From the NCBI GenBank assembly GCA_963978545.1, contig CAXBTE010000030.1, positions 62,001-126,000 of the forward strand: a stretch of DNA of 64,000 nt, given 5' to 3'. The notes beneath the pieces were generated by a model that was not told the origin of the DNA, did not search any database, and worked only from the letters and a program-made list of their open reading frames with translations. Shown in pieces: positions 50,544 to 63,800 of the stretch (within the stretch, counting starts at the first letter, position 1; each line of letters starts with the position of its first letter). Made by a program: the position numbers and the translations under genes. Source of the stretch: Linyphia triangularis (lineage: Eukaryota > Arthropoda > Arachnida > Araneae > Linyphiidae).

Positions 50544-53500
50544 TCCCCTTCTTACAGTGTACAAGGATATCCTCTTCATAGAGTCCACTCTTAGAGAGTA
50601 CAACGATATCCTCTTCATAGAGTCCCCTTCTTACAGAGTACAAGGATACCCTCTTCATAGAGTCCCCTTCTTACAGAGTACAAGGATACCCTCTTCATAG
50701 AGTCCCCTTCTTACATAGTACAAGGATACCCTCTTCATAGAGTCCCCTTCTTACAGTGTACAAGGATATCCTCTTCATAGAGTCCACTCTTATAGAGTAC
50801 AAGGATACCCTCTTCATAGAGTCCCCTTCTTACAGAGTACAAGGATACCCTCTTCATAGAGTCCCCTTCTTACAGAGTACAAGGATACCCTCTTCATAGA
50901 GTCCCCTTCTTACAGTGTACAAGGATACCCTCTTCATAGAGTCCACTCTTATAGAGTACAACGATACCCTCTTCATAGAGTCCCCTTCTTACAGTGTACA
51001 AGGATATCCTCTTCATAGAGTCCACTCTTAGAGAGTACAAGGATACCCTCTTCATAGAGTCCCCTTCTTACAGAGTACAAGGATACCCTCTTCATAGAGT
51101 CCCCTTCTTACAGTGTACAAGGATACCCTCTTCATAGAGTCCCCTTCTTACAGTGTACAAGGATATCCTCTTCATAGAGTCCACTCTTATAGAGTACAAG
51201 GATACCCTCTTCATAGAGTCCCCTTCTTACAGAGTACAAGGATACCCTCTTCATAGAGTCCCCTTCTTACAGAGTACAAGGATACCCTCTTCATAGAGTC
51301 CCCTTCTTACATAGTACAAGGATACCCTCTTCATAGAGTCCCCTTCTTACAGTGTACAAGGATATCCTCTTCATAGAGTCCCCTTCTTACAGTGTACAAG
51401 GATATCCTCTTCATAGAGTCCACTCTTAGAGAGTACAAGGATACCCTCTTCATAGAGTCCCCTTCTTACAGAGTACAAGGATACCCTCTTCATAGAGTCC
51501 CCTTCTTACAGTGTACAAGGATATCCTCTTCATAGAGTCCCCTTCTTACAGTGTACAAGGATATCCTCTTCATAGAGTCCACTCTTATAGAGTACAAGGA
51601 TACCCTCTTCATAGAGTCCCCTTCTTACAGAGTACAAGGATACCCTCTTCATAGAGTCCCCTTCTTACAGTGTACAAGGATATCCTCTTCATAGAGTCCC
51701 CTTCTTACAGTGTACAAGGATATCCTCTTCATAGAGTCCCCTTCTTACAGTGTACAAGGATATCCTCTTCATAGAGTCCACTCTTATAGAGTACAAGGAT
51801 ATCCTCTTCATAGAGTCCACTCTTAGAGAGTACAAGGATACCCTCTTCATAGAGTCCCCTTCTTACAGTGTACAAGGATATCCTCTTCATAGAGTCCCCT
51901 TCTTACAGAGTACAAGGATACCCTCTTCATAGAGTCCCCTTCTTACAGAGTACAAGGATACCCTCTTCATAGAGTCCACTCTTAGAGAGTACAAGGATAC
52001 CCTCTTCATAGAGTCCCCTTCTTACAGAGTACAAGGATACCCTCTTCATAGAGTCCCCTTCTTACAGAGTACAAGGATACCCTCTTCATAGAGTCCCCTT
52101 CTTACAGAGTACAAGGATACCCTCTTCATAGAGTCCCCTTCTTACAGAGTACAAGGATACCCTCTTCATAGAGTCCCCTTCTTACAGAGTACAAGGATAC
52201 CCTCTTCATAGAGTCCCCTTCTTACAGTGTACAAGGATATCCTCTTCATAGAGTCCACTCTTATAGAGTACAAGGATACCCTCTTCATAGAGTCCCCTTC
52301 TTACAGAGTACAAGGATACCCTCTTCATAGAGTCCCCTTCTTACAGTGTACAAGGATATCCTCTTCATAGAGTCCCCTTCTTACAGTGTACAAGGATATC
52401 CTCTTCATAGAGTCCCCTTCTTACAGTGTACAAGGATATCCTCTTCATAGAGTCCCCTTCTTACAGTGTACAAGGATATCCTCTTCATAGAGTCCACTCT
52501 TATAGAGTACAAGGATACCCTCTTCATAGAGTCCCCTTCTTACAGAGTACAAGGATACCCTCTTCATAGAGTCCCCTTCTTACAGTGTACAAGGATATCC
52601 TCTTCATAGAGTCCCCTTCTTACAGTGTACAAGGATATCCTCTTCATAGAGTCCCCTTCTTACAGTGTACAAGGATATCCTCTTCATAGAGTCCACTCTT
52701 ATAGAGTACAAGGATACCCTCTTCATAGAGTCCCCTTCTTACAGAGTACAAGGATACCCTCTTCATAGAGTCCCCTTCTTACAGTGTACAAGGATATCCT
52801 CTTCATAGAGTCCCCTTCTTACAGTGTACAAGGATATCCTCTTCATAGAGTCCCCTTCTTACAGTGTACAAGGATATCCTCTTCATAGAGTCCACTCTTA
52901 GAGAGTACAAGGATACCCTCTTCATAGAGTCCCCTTCTTACAGAGTACAAGGATACCCTCTTCATAGAGTCCCCTTCTTACAGAGTACAAGGATACCCTC
53001 TTCATAGAGTCCACTCTTAGAGAGTACAAGGATACCCTCTTCATAGAGTCCCCTTCTTACAGAGTACAAGGATACCCTCTTCATAGAGTCCCCTTCTTAC
53101 AGAGTACAAGGATACCCTCTTCATAGAGTCCCCTTCTTACAGAGTACAAGGATACCCTCTTCATAGAGTCCCCTTCTTACAGTGTACAAGGATATCCTCT
53201 TCATAGAGTCCCCTTCTTACAGTGTACAAGGATATCCTCTTCATAGAGTCCACTCTTAGAGAGTACAAGGATACCCTCTTCATAGAGTCCCCTTCTTACA
53301 GAGTACAAGGATACCCTCTTCATAGAGTCCCCTTCTTACAGAGTACAAGGATACCCTCTTCATAGAGTCCCCTTCTTACAGAGTACAAGGATACCCTCTT
53401 CATAGAGTCCCCTTCTTACAGTGTACAAGGATATCCTCTTCATAGAGTCCCCTTCTTACAGAGTACAAGGATATCCTCTTCATAGAGTCCCCTTCTTACA

Positions 53501-56500
53501 GTGTACAAGGATATCCTCTTCATAGAGTCCACTCTTATAGAGTACAACGATACCCTCTTCATAGAGTCCCCTTCTTACAGTGTACAAGGATATCCTCTTC
53601 ATAGAGTCCCCTTCTTACAGAGTACAAGGATACCCTCTTCATAGAGTCCCCTTCTTACAGAGTACAAGGATACCCTCTTCATAGAGTCCCCTTCTTACAG
53701 TGTACAAGGATATCCTCTTCATAGAGTCCCCTTCTTACAGTGTACAAGGATACCCTCTTCATAGAGTCCCCTTCTTACAGAGTACAAGGATACCCTCTTC
53801 ATAGAGTCCCCTTCTTACAGAGTACAAGGATACCCTCTTCATAGAGTCCCCTTCTTACAGTGTACAAGGATATCCTCTTCATAGAGTCCCCTTCTTACAG
53901 AGTACAAGGATACCCTCTTCATAGAGTCCCCTTCTTACAGTGTACAAGGATATCCTCTTCATAGAGTCCCCTTCTTACAGTGTACAACGATACCCTCTTC
54001 ATAGAGTCCCCTTCTTACAGTGTACAAGGATATCCTCTTCATAGAGTCCACTCTTATAGAGTACAACGATACCCTCTTCATAGAGTCCCCTTCTTACAGT
54101 GTACAAGGATATCCTCTTCATAGAGTCCACTCTTAGAGAGTACAAGGATACCCTCTTCATAGAGTCCCCTTCTTACAGAGTACAAGGATACCCTCTTCAT
54201 AGAGTCCCCTTCTTACAGAGTACAAGGATACCCTCTTCATAGAGTCCACTCTTATCGAGTACAACGATACCCTCTTCATAGAGTCCCCTTCTTACAGTGT
54301 ACAAGGATATCCTCTTCATAGAGTCCACTCTTATAGAGTACAACGATACCCTCTTCATAGAGTCCCCTTCTTACAGTGTACAAGGATATCCTCTTCATAG
54401 AGTCCACTCTTAGAGAGTACAAGGATACCCTCTTCATAGAGTCCCCTTCTTACAGAGTACAAGGATACCCTCTTCATAGAGTCCCCTTCTTACAGTGTAC
54501 AAGGATATCCTCTTCATAGAGTCCCCTTCTTACAGTGTACAAGGATATCCTCTTCATAGAGTCCACTCTTATAGAGTACAAGGATACCCTCTTCATAGAG
54601 TCCCCTTCTTACAGTGTACAAGGATATCCTCTTCATAGAGTCCACTCTTAGAGAGTACAAGGATACCCTCTTCATAGAGTCCCCTTCTTACAGAGTACAA
54701 GGATACCCTCTTCATAGAGTCCCCTTCTTACAGTGTACAAGGATATCCTCTTCATAGAGTCCCCTTCTTACAGTGTACAAGGATATCCTCTTCATAGAGT
54801 CCCCTTCTTACAGAGTACAAGGATACCCTCTTCATAGAGTCCCCTTCTTACAGTGTACAAGGATATCCTCTTCATAGAGTCCCCTTCTTACAGTGTACAA
54901 GGATATCCTCTTCATAGAGTCCCCTTCTTACAGTGTACAAGGATATCCTCTTCATAGAGTCCACTCTTATAGAGTACAACGATACCCTCTTCATAGAGTC
55001 CCCTTCTTACAGTGTACAAGGATATCCTCTTCATAGAGTCCCCTTCTTACAGTGTACAAGGATATCCTCTTCATAGAGTCCACTCTTATAGAGTACAACG
55101 ATACCCTCTTCATAGAGTCCCCTTCTTACAGTGTACAAGGATATCCTCTTCATAGAGTCCACTCTTAGAGAGTACAAGGATACCCTCTTCGTAGAGTCCC
55201 CTTCTTACAGAGTACAAGGATACCCTCTTCATAGAGTCCCCTTCTTACAGAGTACAAGGATATCCTCTTCATAGAGTCCACTCTTATCGAGTACAACGAT
55301 ACCCTCTTCGTAGAGTCCCCTTCTTACAGTGTACAAGGATATCCTCTTCATAGAGTCCACTCTTAGAGAGTACAACGATATCCTCTTCATAGAGTCCCCT
55401 TCTTACAGTGTACAAGGATATCCTCTTCATAGAGTCCCCTTCTTACAGAGTACAAGGATACCCTCTTCATAGAGTCCCCTTCTTACATAGTACAAGGATA
55501 CCCTCTTCATAGAGTCCCCTTCTTACAGTGTACAAGGATATCCTCTTCATAGAGTCCACTCTTATAGAGTACAAGGATACCCTCTTCATAGAGTCCCCTT
55601 CTTACAGAGTACAAGGATACCCTCTTCATAGAGTCCACTCTTATAGAGTACAAGGATACCCTCTTCATAGAGTCCCCTTCTTACAGAGTACAAGGATACC
55701 CTCTTCATAGAGTCCCCTTCTTACAGAGTACAAGGATACCCTCTTCATAGAGTCCCCTTCTTACAGTGTACAAGGATATCCTCTTCATAGAGTCCACTCT
55801 TATAGAGTACAACGATACCCTCTTCATAGAGTCCCCTTCTTACAGTGTACAAGGATATCCTCTTCATAGAGTCCCCTTCTTACAGAGTACAAGGATACCC
55901 TCTTCATAGAGTCCACTCTTATAGAGTACAAGGATACCCTCTTCATAGAGTCCCCTTCTTACAGTGTACAAGGATATCCTCTTCATAGAGTCCACTCTTA
56001 TAGAGTACAACGATACCCTCTTCATAGAGTCCCCTTCTTACAGTGTACAAGGATATCCTCTTCATAGAGTCCACTCTTAGAGAGTACAAGGATACCCTCT
56101 TCATAGAGTCCCCTTCTTACAGAGTACAAGGATACCCTCTTCATAGAGTCCCCTTCTTACAGTGTACAAGGATATCCTCTTCATAGAGTCCACTCTTATA
56201 GAGTACAACGATACCCTCTTCATAGAGTCCCCTTCTTACAGTGTACAAGGATATCCTCTTCATAGAGTCCACTCTTAGAGAGTACAAGGATACCCTCTTC
56301 ATAGAGTCCCCTTCTTACAGAGTACAAGGATACCCTCTTCATAGAGTCCCCTTCTTACATAGTACAAGGATACCCTCTTCATAGAGTCCCCTTCTTACAG
56401 TGTACAAGGATATCCTCTTCATAGAGTCCACTCTTATAGAGTACAAGGATACCCTCTTCATAGAGTCCCCTTCTTACAGAGTACAAGGATACCCTCTTCA

Positions 56501-57420
56501 TAGAGTCCCCTTCTTACAGAGTACAAGGATACCCTCTTCATAGAGTCCCCTTCTTACAGTGTACAAGGATATCCTCTTCATAGAGTCCACTCTTATAGAG
56601 TACAACGATACCCTCTTCATAGAGTCCCCTTCTTACAGTGTACAAGGATATCCTCTTCATAGAGTCCACTCTTATAGAGTACAAGGATACCCTCTTCATA
56701 GAGTCCCCTTCTTACAGAGTACAAGGATACCCTCTTCATAGAGTCCCCTTCTTACAGTGTACAAGGATATCCTCTTCATAGAGTCCACTCTTATAGAGTA
56801 CAACGATACCCTCTTCATAGAGTCCCCTTCTTACAGTGTACAAGGATATCCTCTTCATAGAGTCCACTCTTAGAGAGTACAAGGATACCCTCTTCATAGA
56901 GTCCCCTTCTTACAGAGTACAAGGATACCCTCTTCATAGAGTCCCCTTCTTACAGAGTACAAGGATACCCTCTTCATAGAGTCCCCTTCTTACAGAGTAC
57001 AAGGATACCCTCTTCATAGAGTCCCCTTCTTACAGTGTACAAGGATACCCTCTTCATAGAGTCCCCTTCTTACAGAGTACAAGGATACCCTCTTCATAGA
57101 GTCCCCTTCTTACAGTGTACAAGGATATCCTCTTCATAGAGTCCACTCTTAGAGAGTACAAGGATACCCTCTTCATAGAGTCCCCTTCTTACAGAGTACA
57201 AGGATACCCTCTTCATAGAGTCCCCTTCTTACAGAGTACAAGGATACCCTCTTCATAGAGTCCCCTTCTTACAGAGTACAAGGATACCCTCTTCATAGAG
57301 TCCCCTTCTTACAGAGTACAAGGATACCCTCTTCATAGAGTCCCCTTCTTACAGAGTACAAGGATACCCTCTTCATAGAGTCCCCTTCTTACAGAGTACA
57401 AGGATATCCTCTTCATAGAG

Positions 57421-57459
57421 TCCACTCTTATCGAGTACAACGATACCCTCTTCATAGAG
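57421..57459 (+). repeat. B6 monomer in the irregular region
   Basis: A tatcgag unit with aacg and the normal end, preceded by A3. Further B6 units start at 6758, 9817, 15697, 20546, 27698, 33578, 41964, 54245 and 62673. In the first 50 kb B6 is followed by A3-A2-B2; at 54245 and 62673 it is followed by A2-B2. Confidence 0.85.
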
Positions 57460-58773
57460 TCCCCTTCTTACAGAGTACAAGGATATCCTCTTCATAGAGT
57501 CCACTCTTATAGAGTACAAGGATACCCTCTTCATAGAGTCCACTCTTATAGAGTACAACGATACCCTCTTCATAGAGTCCCCTTCTTACAGTGTACAAGG
57601 ATATCCTCTTCATAGAGTCCCCTTCTTACAGAGTACAAGGATACCCTCTTCATAGAGTCCCCTTCTTACAGAGTACAAGGATACCCTCTTCATAGAGTCC
57701 CCTTCTTACAGAGTACAAGGATACCCTCTTCATAGAGTCCCCTTCTTACAGAGTACAAGGATACCCTCTTCATAGAGTCCCCTTCTTACAGAGTACAAGG
57801 ATACCCTCTTCATAGAGTCCCCTTCTTACAGAGTACAAGGATACCCTCTTCATAGAGTCCCCTTCTTACAGAGTACAAGGATACCCTCTTCATAGAGTCC
57901 CCTTCTTACAGAGTACAAGGATACCCTCTTCATAGAGTCCCCTTCTTACATAGTACAAGGATACCCTCTTCATAGAGTCCCCTTCTTACAGTGTACAAGG
58001 ATATCCTCTTCATAGAGTCCACTCTTATAGAGTACAAGGATACCCTCTTCATAGAGTCCACTCTTAGAGAGTACAAGGATACCCTCTTCATAGAGTCCCC
58101 TTCTTACAGAGTACAAGGATACCCTCTTCATAGAGTCCCCTTCTTACAGTGTACAAGGATATCCTCTTCATAGAGTCCCCTTCTTACAGTGTACAAGGAT
58201 ATCCTCTTCATAGAGTCCCCTTCTTACAGAGTACAAGGATACCCTCTTCATAGAGTCCCCTTCTTACAGAGTACAAGGATACCCTCTTCATAGAGTCCCC
58301 TTCTTACAGAGTACAAGGATACCCTCTTCATAGAGTCCCCTTCTTACAGTGTACAAGGATATCCTCTTCATAGAGTCCCCTTCTTACAGTGTACAACGAT
58401 ACCCTCTTCATAGAGTCCCCTTCTTACAGTGTACAAGGATATCCTCTTCATAGAGTCCCCTTCTTACAGTGTACAAGGATATCCTCTTCATAGAGTCCCC
58501 TTCTTACAGTGTACAAGGATATCCTCTTCATAGAGTCCCCTTCTTACAGTGTACAAGGATATCCTCTTCATAGAGTCCACTCTTATAGAGTACAACGATA
58601 CCCTCTTCATAGAGTCCCCTTCTTACAGTGTACAAGGATATCCTCTTCATAGAGTCCACTCTTAGAGAGTACAAGGATACCCTCTTCGTAGAGTCCCCTT
58701 CTTACAGAGTACAAGGATACCCTCTTCATAGAGTCCCCTTCTTACAGAGTACAAGGATACCCTCTTCATAGAG

Positions 58774-58852
58774 TCCCCTCTTATAGAGTACAACGATACC
58801 CTCTTCGTAGAGTCCCCTTCTTATAGAGTACAACGATACCCTCTTCGTAGAG
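58774..58852 (+). repeat. Two adjacent A/B chimeric monomers
   Basis: The unit at 58774-58812 starts tcccctcttatagag and the one at 58813-58852 starts tccccttcttatagag. Both go on with tacaacgata and end ttcgtagag. They join a type A beginning, a B2-like middle and a B4-like end. I saw these combinations nowhere else in the window. Confidence 0.88.
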
Positions 58853-60761
58853 TCCCCTTCTTACAGTGTACAAGGATATCCTCTTCATAGAGTCCCCTTC
58901 TTACAGTGTACAAGGATACCCTCTTCATAGAGTCCCCTTCTTACAGAGTACAAGGATATCCTCTTCATAGAGTCCACTCTTATAGAGTACAACGATACCC
59001 TCTTCATAGAGTCCACTCTTATAGAGTACAACGATACCCTCTTCATAGAGTCCCCTTCTTACAGTGTACAAGGATATCCTCTTCATAGAGTCCACTCTTA
59101 GAGAGTACAAGGATACCCTCTTCATAGAGTCCCCTTCTTACAGAGTACAAGGATACCCTCTTCATAGAGTCCCCTTCTTACATAGTACAAGGATACCCTC
59201 TTCATAGAGTCCCCTTCTTACAGTGTACAAGGATATCCTCTTCATAGAGTCCACTCTTATAGAGTACAAGGATACCCTCTTCATAGAGTCCCCTTCTTAC
59301 AGTGTACAAGGATATCCTCTTCATAGAGTCCACTCTTATAGAGTACAAGGATACCCTCTTCATAGAGTCCCCTTCTTACAGTGTACAAGGATATCCTCTT
59401 CATAGAGTCCCCTTCTTACAGAGTACAAGGATACCCTCTTCATAGAGTCCCCTTCTTACAGAGTACAAGGATACCCTCTTCATAGAGTCCCCTTCTTACA
59501 GAGTACAAGGATACCCTCTTCATAGAGTCCCCTTCTTACAGAGTACAAGGATACCCTCTTCATAGAGTCCCCTTCTTACAGAGTACAAGGATATCCTCTT
59601 CATAGAGTCCCCTTCTTACAGTGTACAAGGATATCCTCTTCATAGAGTCCACTCTTATAGAGTACAAGGATACCCTCTTCATAGAGTCCCCTTCTTACAG
59701 TGTACAAGGATACCCTCTTCATAGAGTCCCCTTCTTACAGAGTACAAGGATACCCTCTTCATAGAGTCCCCTTCTTACAGAGTACAAGGATACCCTCTTC
59801 ATAGAGTCCCCTTCTTACAGAGTACAAGGATACCCTCTTCATAGAGTCCCCTTCTTACAGAGTACAAGGATACCCTCTTCATAGAGTCCCCTTCTTACAT
59901 AGTACAAGGATACCCTCTTCATAGAGTCCCCTTCTTACAGTGTACAAGGATATCCTCTTCATAGAGTCCCCTTCTTACAGTGTACAAGGATACCCTCTTC
60001 ATAGAGTCCCCTTCTTACAGAGTACAAGGATACCCTCTTCATAGAGTCCCCTTCTTACAGAGTACAAGGATACCCTCTTCATAGAGTCCCCTTCTTACAG
60101 TGTACAAGGATATCCTCTTCATAGAGTCCACTCTTATAGAGTACAACGATACCCTCTTCATAGAGTCCCCTTCTTACAGTGTACAAGGATATCCTCTTCA
60201 TAGAGTCCACTCTTAGAGAGTACAAGGATACCCTCTTCATAGAGTCCCCTTCTTACAGAGTACAAGGATACCCTCTTCATAGAGTCCCCTTCTTACAGAG
60301 TACAACGATACCCTCTTCATAGAGTCCCCTTCTTACAGTGTACAAGGATATCCTCTTCATAGAGTCCACTCTTAGAGAGTACAAGGATACCCTCTTCATA
60401 GAGTCCCCTTCTTACAGAGTACAAGGATACCCTCTTCATAGAGTCCCCTTCTTACAGAGTACAAGGATACCCTCTTCATAGAGTCCCCTTCTTACAGTGT
60501 ACAAGGATATCCTCTTCATAGAGTCCACTCTTATAGAGTACAAGGATACCCTCTTCATAGAGTCCCCTTCTTACAGAGTACAAGGATACCCTCTTCATAG
60601 AGTCCCCTTCTTACAGAGTACAAGGATACCCTCTTCATAGAGTCCCCTTCTTACAGTGTACAAGGATATCCTCTTCATAGAGTCCACTCTTATAGAGTAC
60701 AACGATACCCTCTTCATAGAGTCCCCTTCTTACAGTGTACAAGGATATCCTCTTCATAGAG

Positions 60762-60800
60762 TCCACTCTTAGAGAGTACAAGGATATCCTCTTCATAGAG
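60762..60800 (+). repeat. B3/A2 hybrid monomer at the 8,428 bp duplication junction
   Basis: The left half is B3 (tccactcttagagag) and the right half has atatcc as in A2. The unit aligned with it 8,428 bp upstream (52333-52372) is a plain A2. From the right half of this unit onward both copies agree; to the left they differ. The join lies within or next to the shared gtacaaggata. Confidence 0.9.
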
Positions 60801-63800
60801 TCCCCTTCTTACAGTGTACAAGGATATCCTCTTCATAGAGTCCCCTTCTTACAGTGTACAAGGATATCCTCTTCATAGAGTCCCCTTCTTACAGTGTACA
60901 AGGATATCCTCTTCATAGAGTCCACTCTTATAGAGTACAAGGATACCCTCTTCATAGAGTCCCCTTCTTACAGAGTACAAGGATACCCTCTTCATAGAGT
61001 CCCCTTCTTACAGTGTACAAGGATATCCTCTTCATAGAGTCCCCTTCTTACAGTGTACAAGGATATCCTCTTCATAGAGTCCCCTTCTTACAGTGTACAA
61101 GGATATCCTCTTCATAGAGTCCACTCTTATAGAGTACAAGGATACCCTCTTCATAGAGTCCCCTTCTTACAGAGTACAAGGATACCCTCTTCATAGAGTC
61201 CCCTTCTTACAGTGTACAAGGATATCCTCTTCATAGAGTCCCCTTCTTACAGTGTACAAGGATATCCTCTTCATAGAGTCCCCTTCTTACAGTGTACAAG
61301 GATATCCTCTTCATAGAGTCCACTCTTAGAGAGTACAAGGATACCCTCTTCATAGAGTCCCCTTCTTACAGAGTACAAGGATACCCTCTTCATAGAGTCC
61401 CCTTCTTACAGAGTACAAGGATACCCTCTTCATAGAGTCCACTCTTAGAGAGTACAAGGATACCCTCTTCATAGAGTCCCCTTCTTACAGAGTACAAGGA
61501 TACCCTCTTCATAGAGTCCCCTTCTTACAGAGTACAAGGATACCCTCTTCATAGAGTCCCCTTCTTACAGAGTACAAGGATACCCTCTTCATAGAGTCCC
61601 CTTCTTACAGTGTACAAGGATATCCTCTTCATAGAGTCCCCTTCTTACAGTGTACAAGGATATCCTCTTCATAGAGTCCACTCTTAGAGAGTACAAGGAT
61701 ACCCTCTTCATAGAGTCCCCTTCTTACAGAGTACAAGGATACCCTCTTCATAGAGTCCCCTTCTTACAGAGTACAAGGATACCCTCTTCATAGAGTCCCC
61801 TTCTTACAGAGTACAAGGATACCCTCTTCATAGAGTCCCCTTCTTACAGTGTACAAGGATATCCTCTTCATAGAGTCCCCTTCTTACAGAGTACAAGGAT
61901 ATCCTCTTCATAGAGTCCCCTTCTTACAGTGTACAAGGATATCCTCTTCATAGAGTCCACTCTTATAGAGTACAACGATACCCTCTTCATAGAGTCCCCT
62001 TCTTACAGTGTACAAGGATATCCTCTTCATAGAGTCCCCTTCTTACAGAGTACAAGGATACCCTCTTCATAGAGTCCCCTTCTTACAGAGTACAAGGATA
62101 CCCTCTTCATAGAGTCCCCTTCTTACAGTGTACAAGGATATCCTCTTCATAGAGTCCCCTTCTTACAGTGTACAAGGATACCCTCTTCATAGAGTCCCCT
62201 TCTTACAGAGTACAAGGATACCCTCTTCATAGAGTCCCCTTCTTACAGAGTACAAGGATACCCTCTTCATAGAGTCCCCTTCTTACAGTGTACAAGGATA
62301 TCCTCTTCATAGAGTCCCCTTCTTACAGAGTACAAGGATACCCTCTTCATAGAGTCCCCTTCTTACAGTGTACAAGGATATCCTCTTCATAGAGTCCCCT
62401 TCTTACAGTGTACAACGATACCCTCTTCATAGAGTCCCCTTCTTACAGTGTACAAGGATATCCTCTTCATAGAGTCCACTCTTATAGAGTACAACGATAC
62501 CCTCTTCATAGAGTCCCCTTCTTACAGTGTACAAGGATATCCTCTTCATAGAGTCCACTCTTAGAGAGTACAAGGATACCCTCTTCATAGAGTCCCCTTC
62601 TTACAGAGTACAAGGATACCCTCTTCATAGAGTCCCCTTCTTACAGAGTACAAGGATACCCTCTTCATAGAGTCCACTCTTATCGAGTACAACGATACCC
62701 TCTTCATAGAGTCCCCTTCTTACAGTGTACAAGGATATCCTCTTCATAGAGTCCACTCTTATAGAGTACAACGATACCCTCTTCATAGAGTCCCCTTCTT
62801 ACAGTGTACAAGGATATCCTCTTCATAGAGTCCACTCTTAGAGAGTACAAGGATACCCTCTTCATAGAGTCCCCTTCTTACAGAGTACAAGGATACCCTC
62901 TTCATAGAGTCCCCTTCTTACAGTGTACAAGGATATCCTCTTCATAGAGTCCCCTTCTTACAGTGTACAAGGATATCCTCTTCATAGAGTCCACTCTTAT
63001 AGAGTACAAGGATACCCTCTTCATAGAGTCCCCTTCTTACAGTGTACAAGGATATCCTCTTCATAGAGTCCACTCTTAGAGAGTACAAGGATACCCTCTT
63101 CATAGAGTCCCCTTCTTACAGAGTACAAGGATACCCTCTTCATAGAGTCCCCTTCTTACAGTGTACAAGGATATCCTCTTCATAGAGTCCCCTTCTTACA
63201 GTGTACAAGGATATCCTCTTCATAGAGTCCCCTTCTTACAGAGTACAAGGATACCCTCTTCATAGAGTCCCCTTCTTACAGTGTACAAGGATATCCTCTT
63301 CATAGAGTCCCCTTCTTACAGTGTACAAGGATATCCTCTTCATAGAGTCCCCTTCTTACAGTGTACAAGGATATCCTCTTCATAGAGTCCACTCTTATAG
63401 AGTACAACGATACCCTCTTCATAGAGTCCCCTTCTTACAGTGTACAAGGATATCCTCTTCATAGAGTCCCCTTCTTACAGTGTACAAGGATATCCTCTTC
63501 ATAGAGTCCACTCTTATAGAGTACAACGATACCCTCTTCATAGAGTCCCCTTCTTACAGTGTACAAGGATATCCTCTTCATAGAGTCCACTCTTAGAGAG
63601 TACAAGGATACCCTCTTCGTAGAGTCCCCTTCTTACAGAGTACAAGGATACCCTCTTCATAGAGTCCCCTTCTTACAGAGTACAAGGATATCCTCTTCAT
63701 AGAGTCCACTCTTATCGAGTACAACGATACCCTCTTCGTAGAGTCCCCTTCTTACAGTGTACAAGGATATCCTCTTCATAGAGTCCACTCTTAGAGAGTA

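Larger units (their letters stand above)
52345..60771 (+). repeat. First copy of an 8,428 bp tandem duplication
   Basis: Markers recur 8,428 bp downstream: the A3 core at 53461 and 61889, the aacg A-unit at 53967 and 62395, B6 at 54245 and 62673, the ttcgtag B3 base at 55191 and 63619, and B4 at 55277 and 63705. The second copy begins where the first ends, as expected for a tandem duplication. Exact edges are uncertain within one monomer. Confidence 0.92.
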
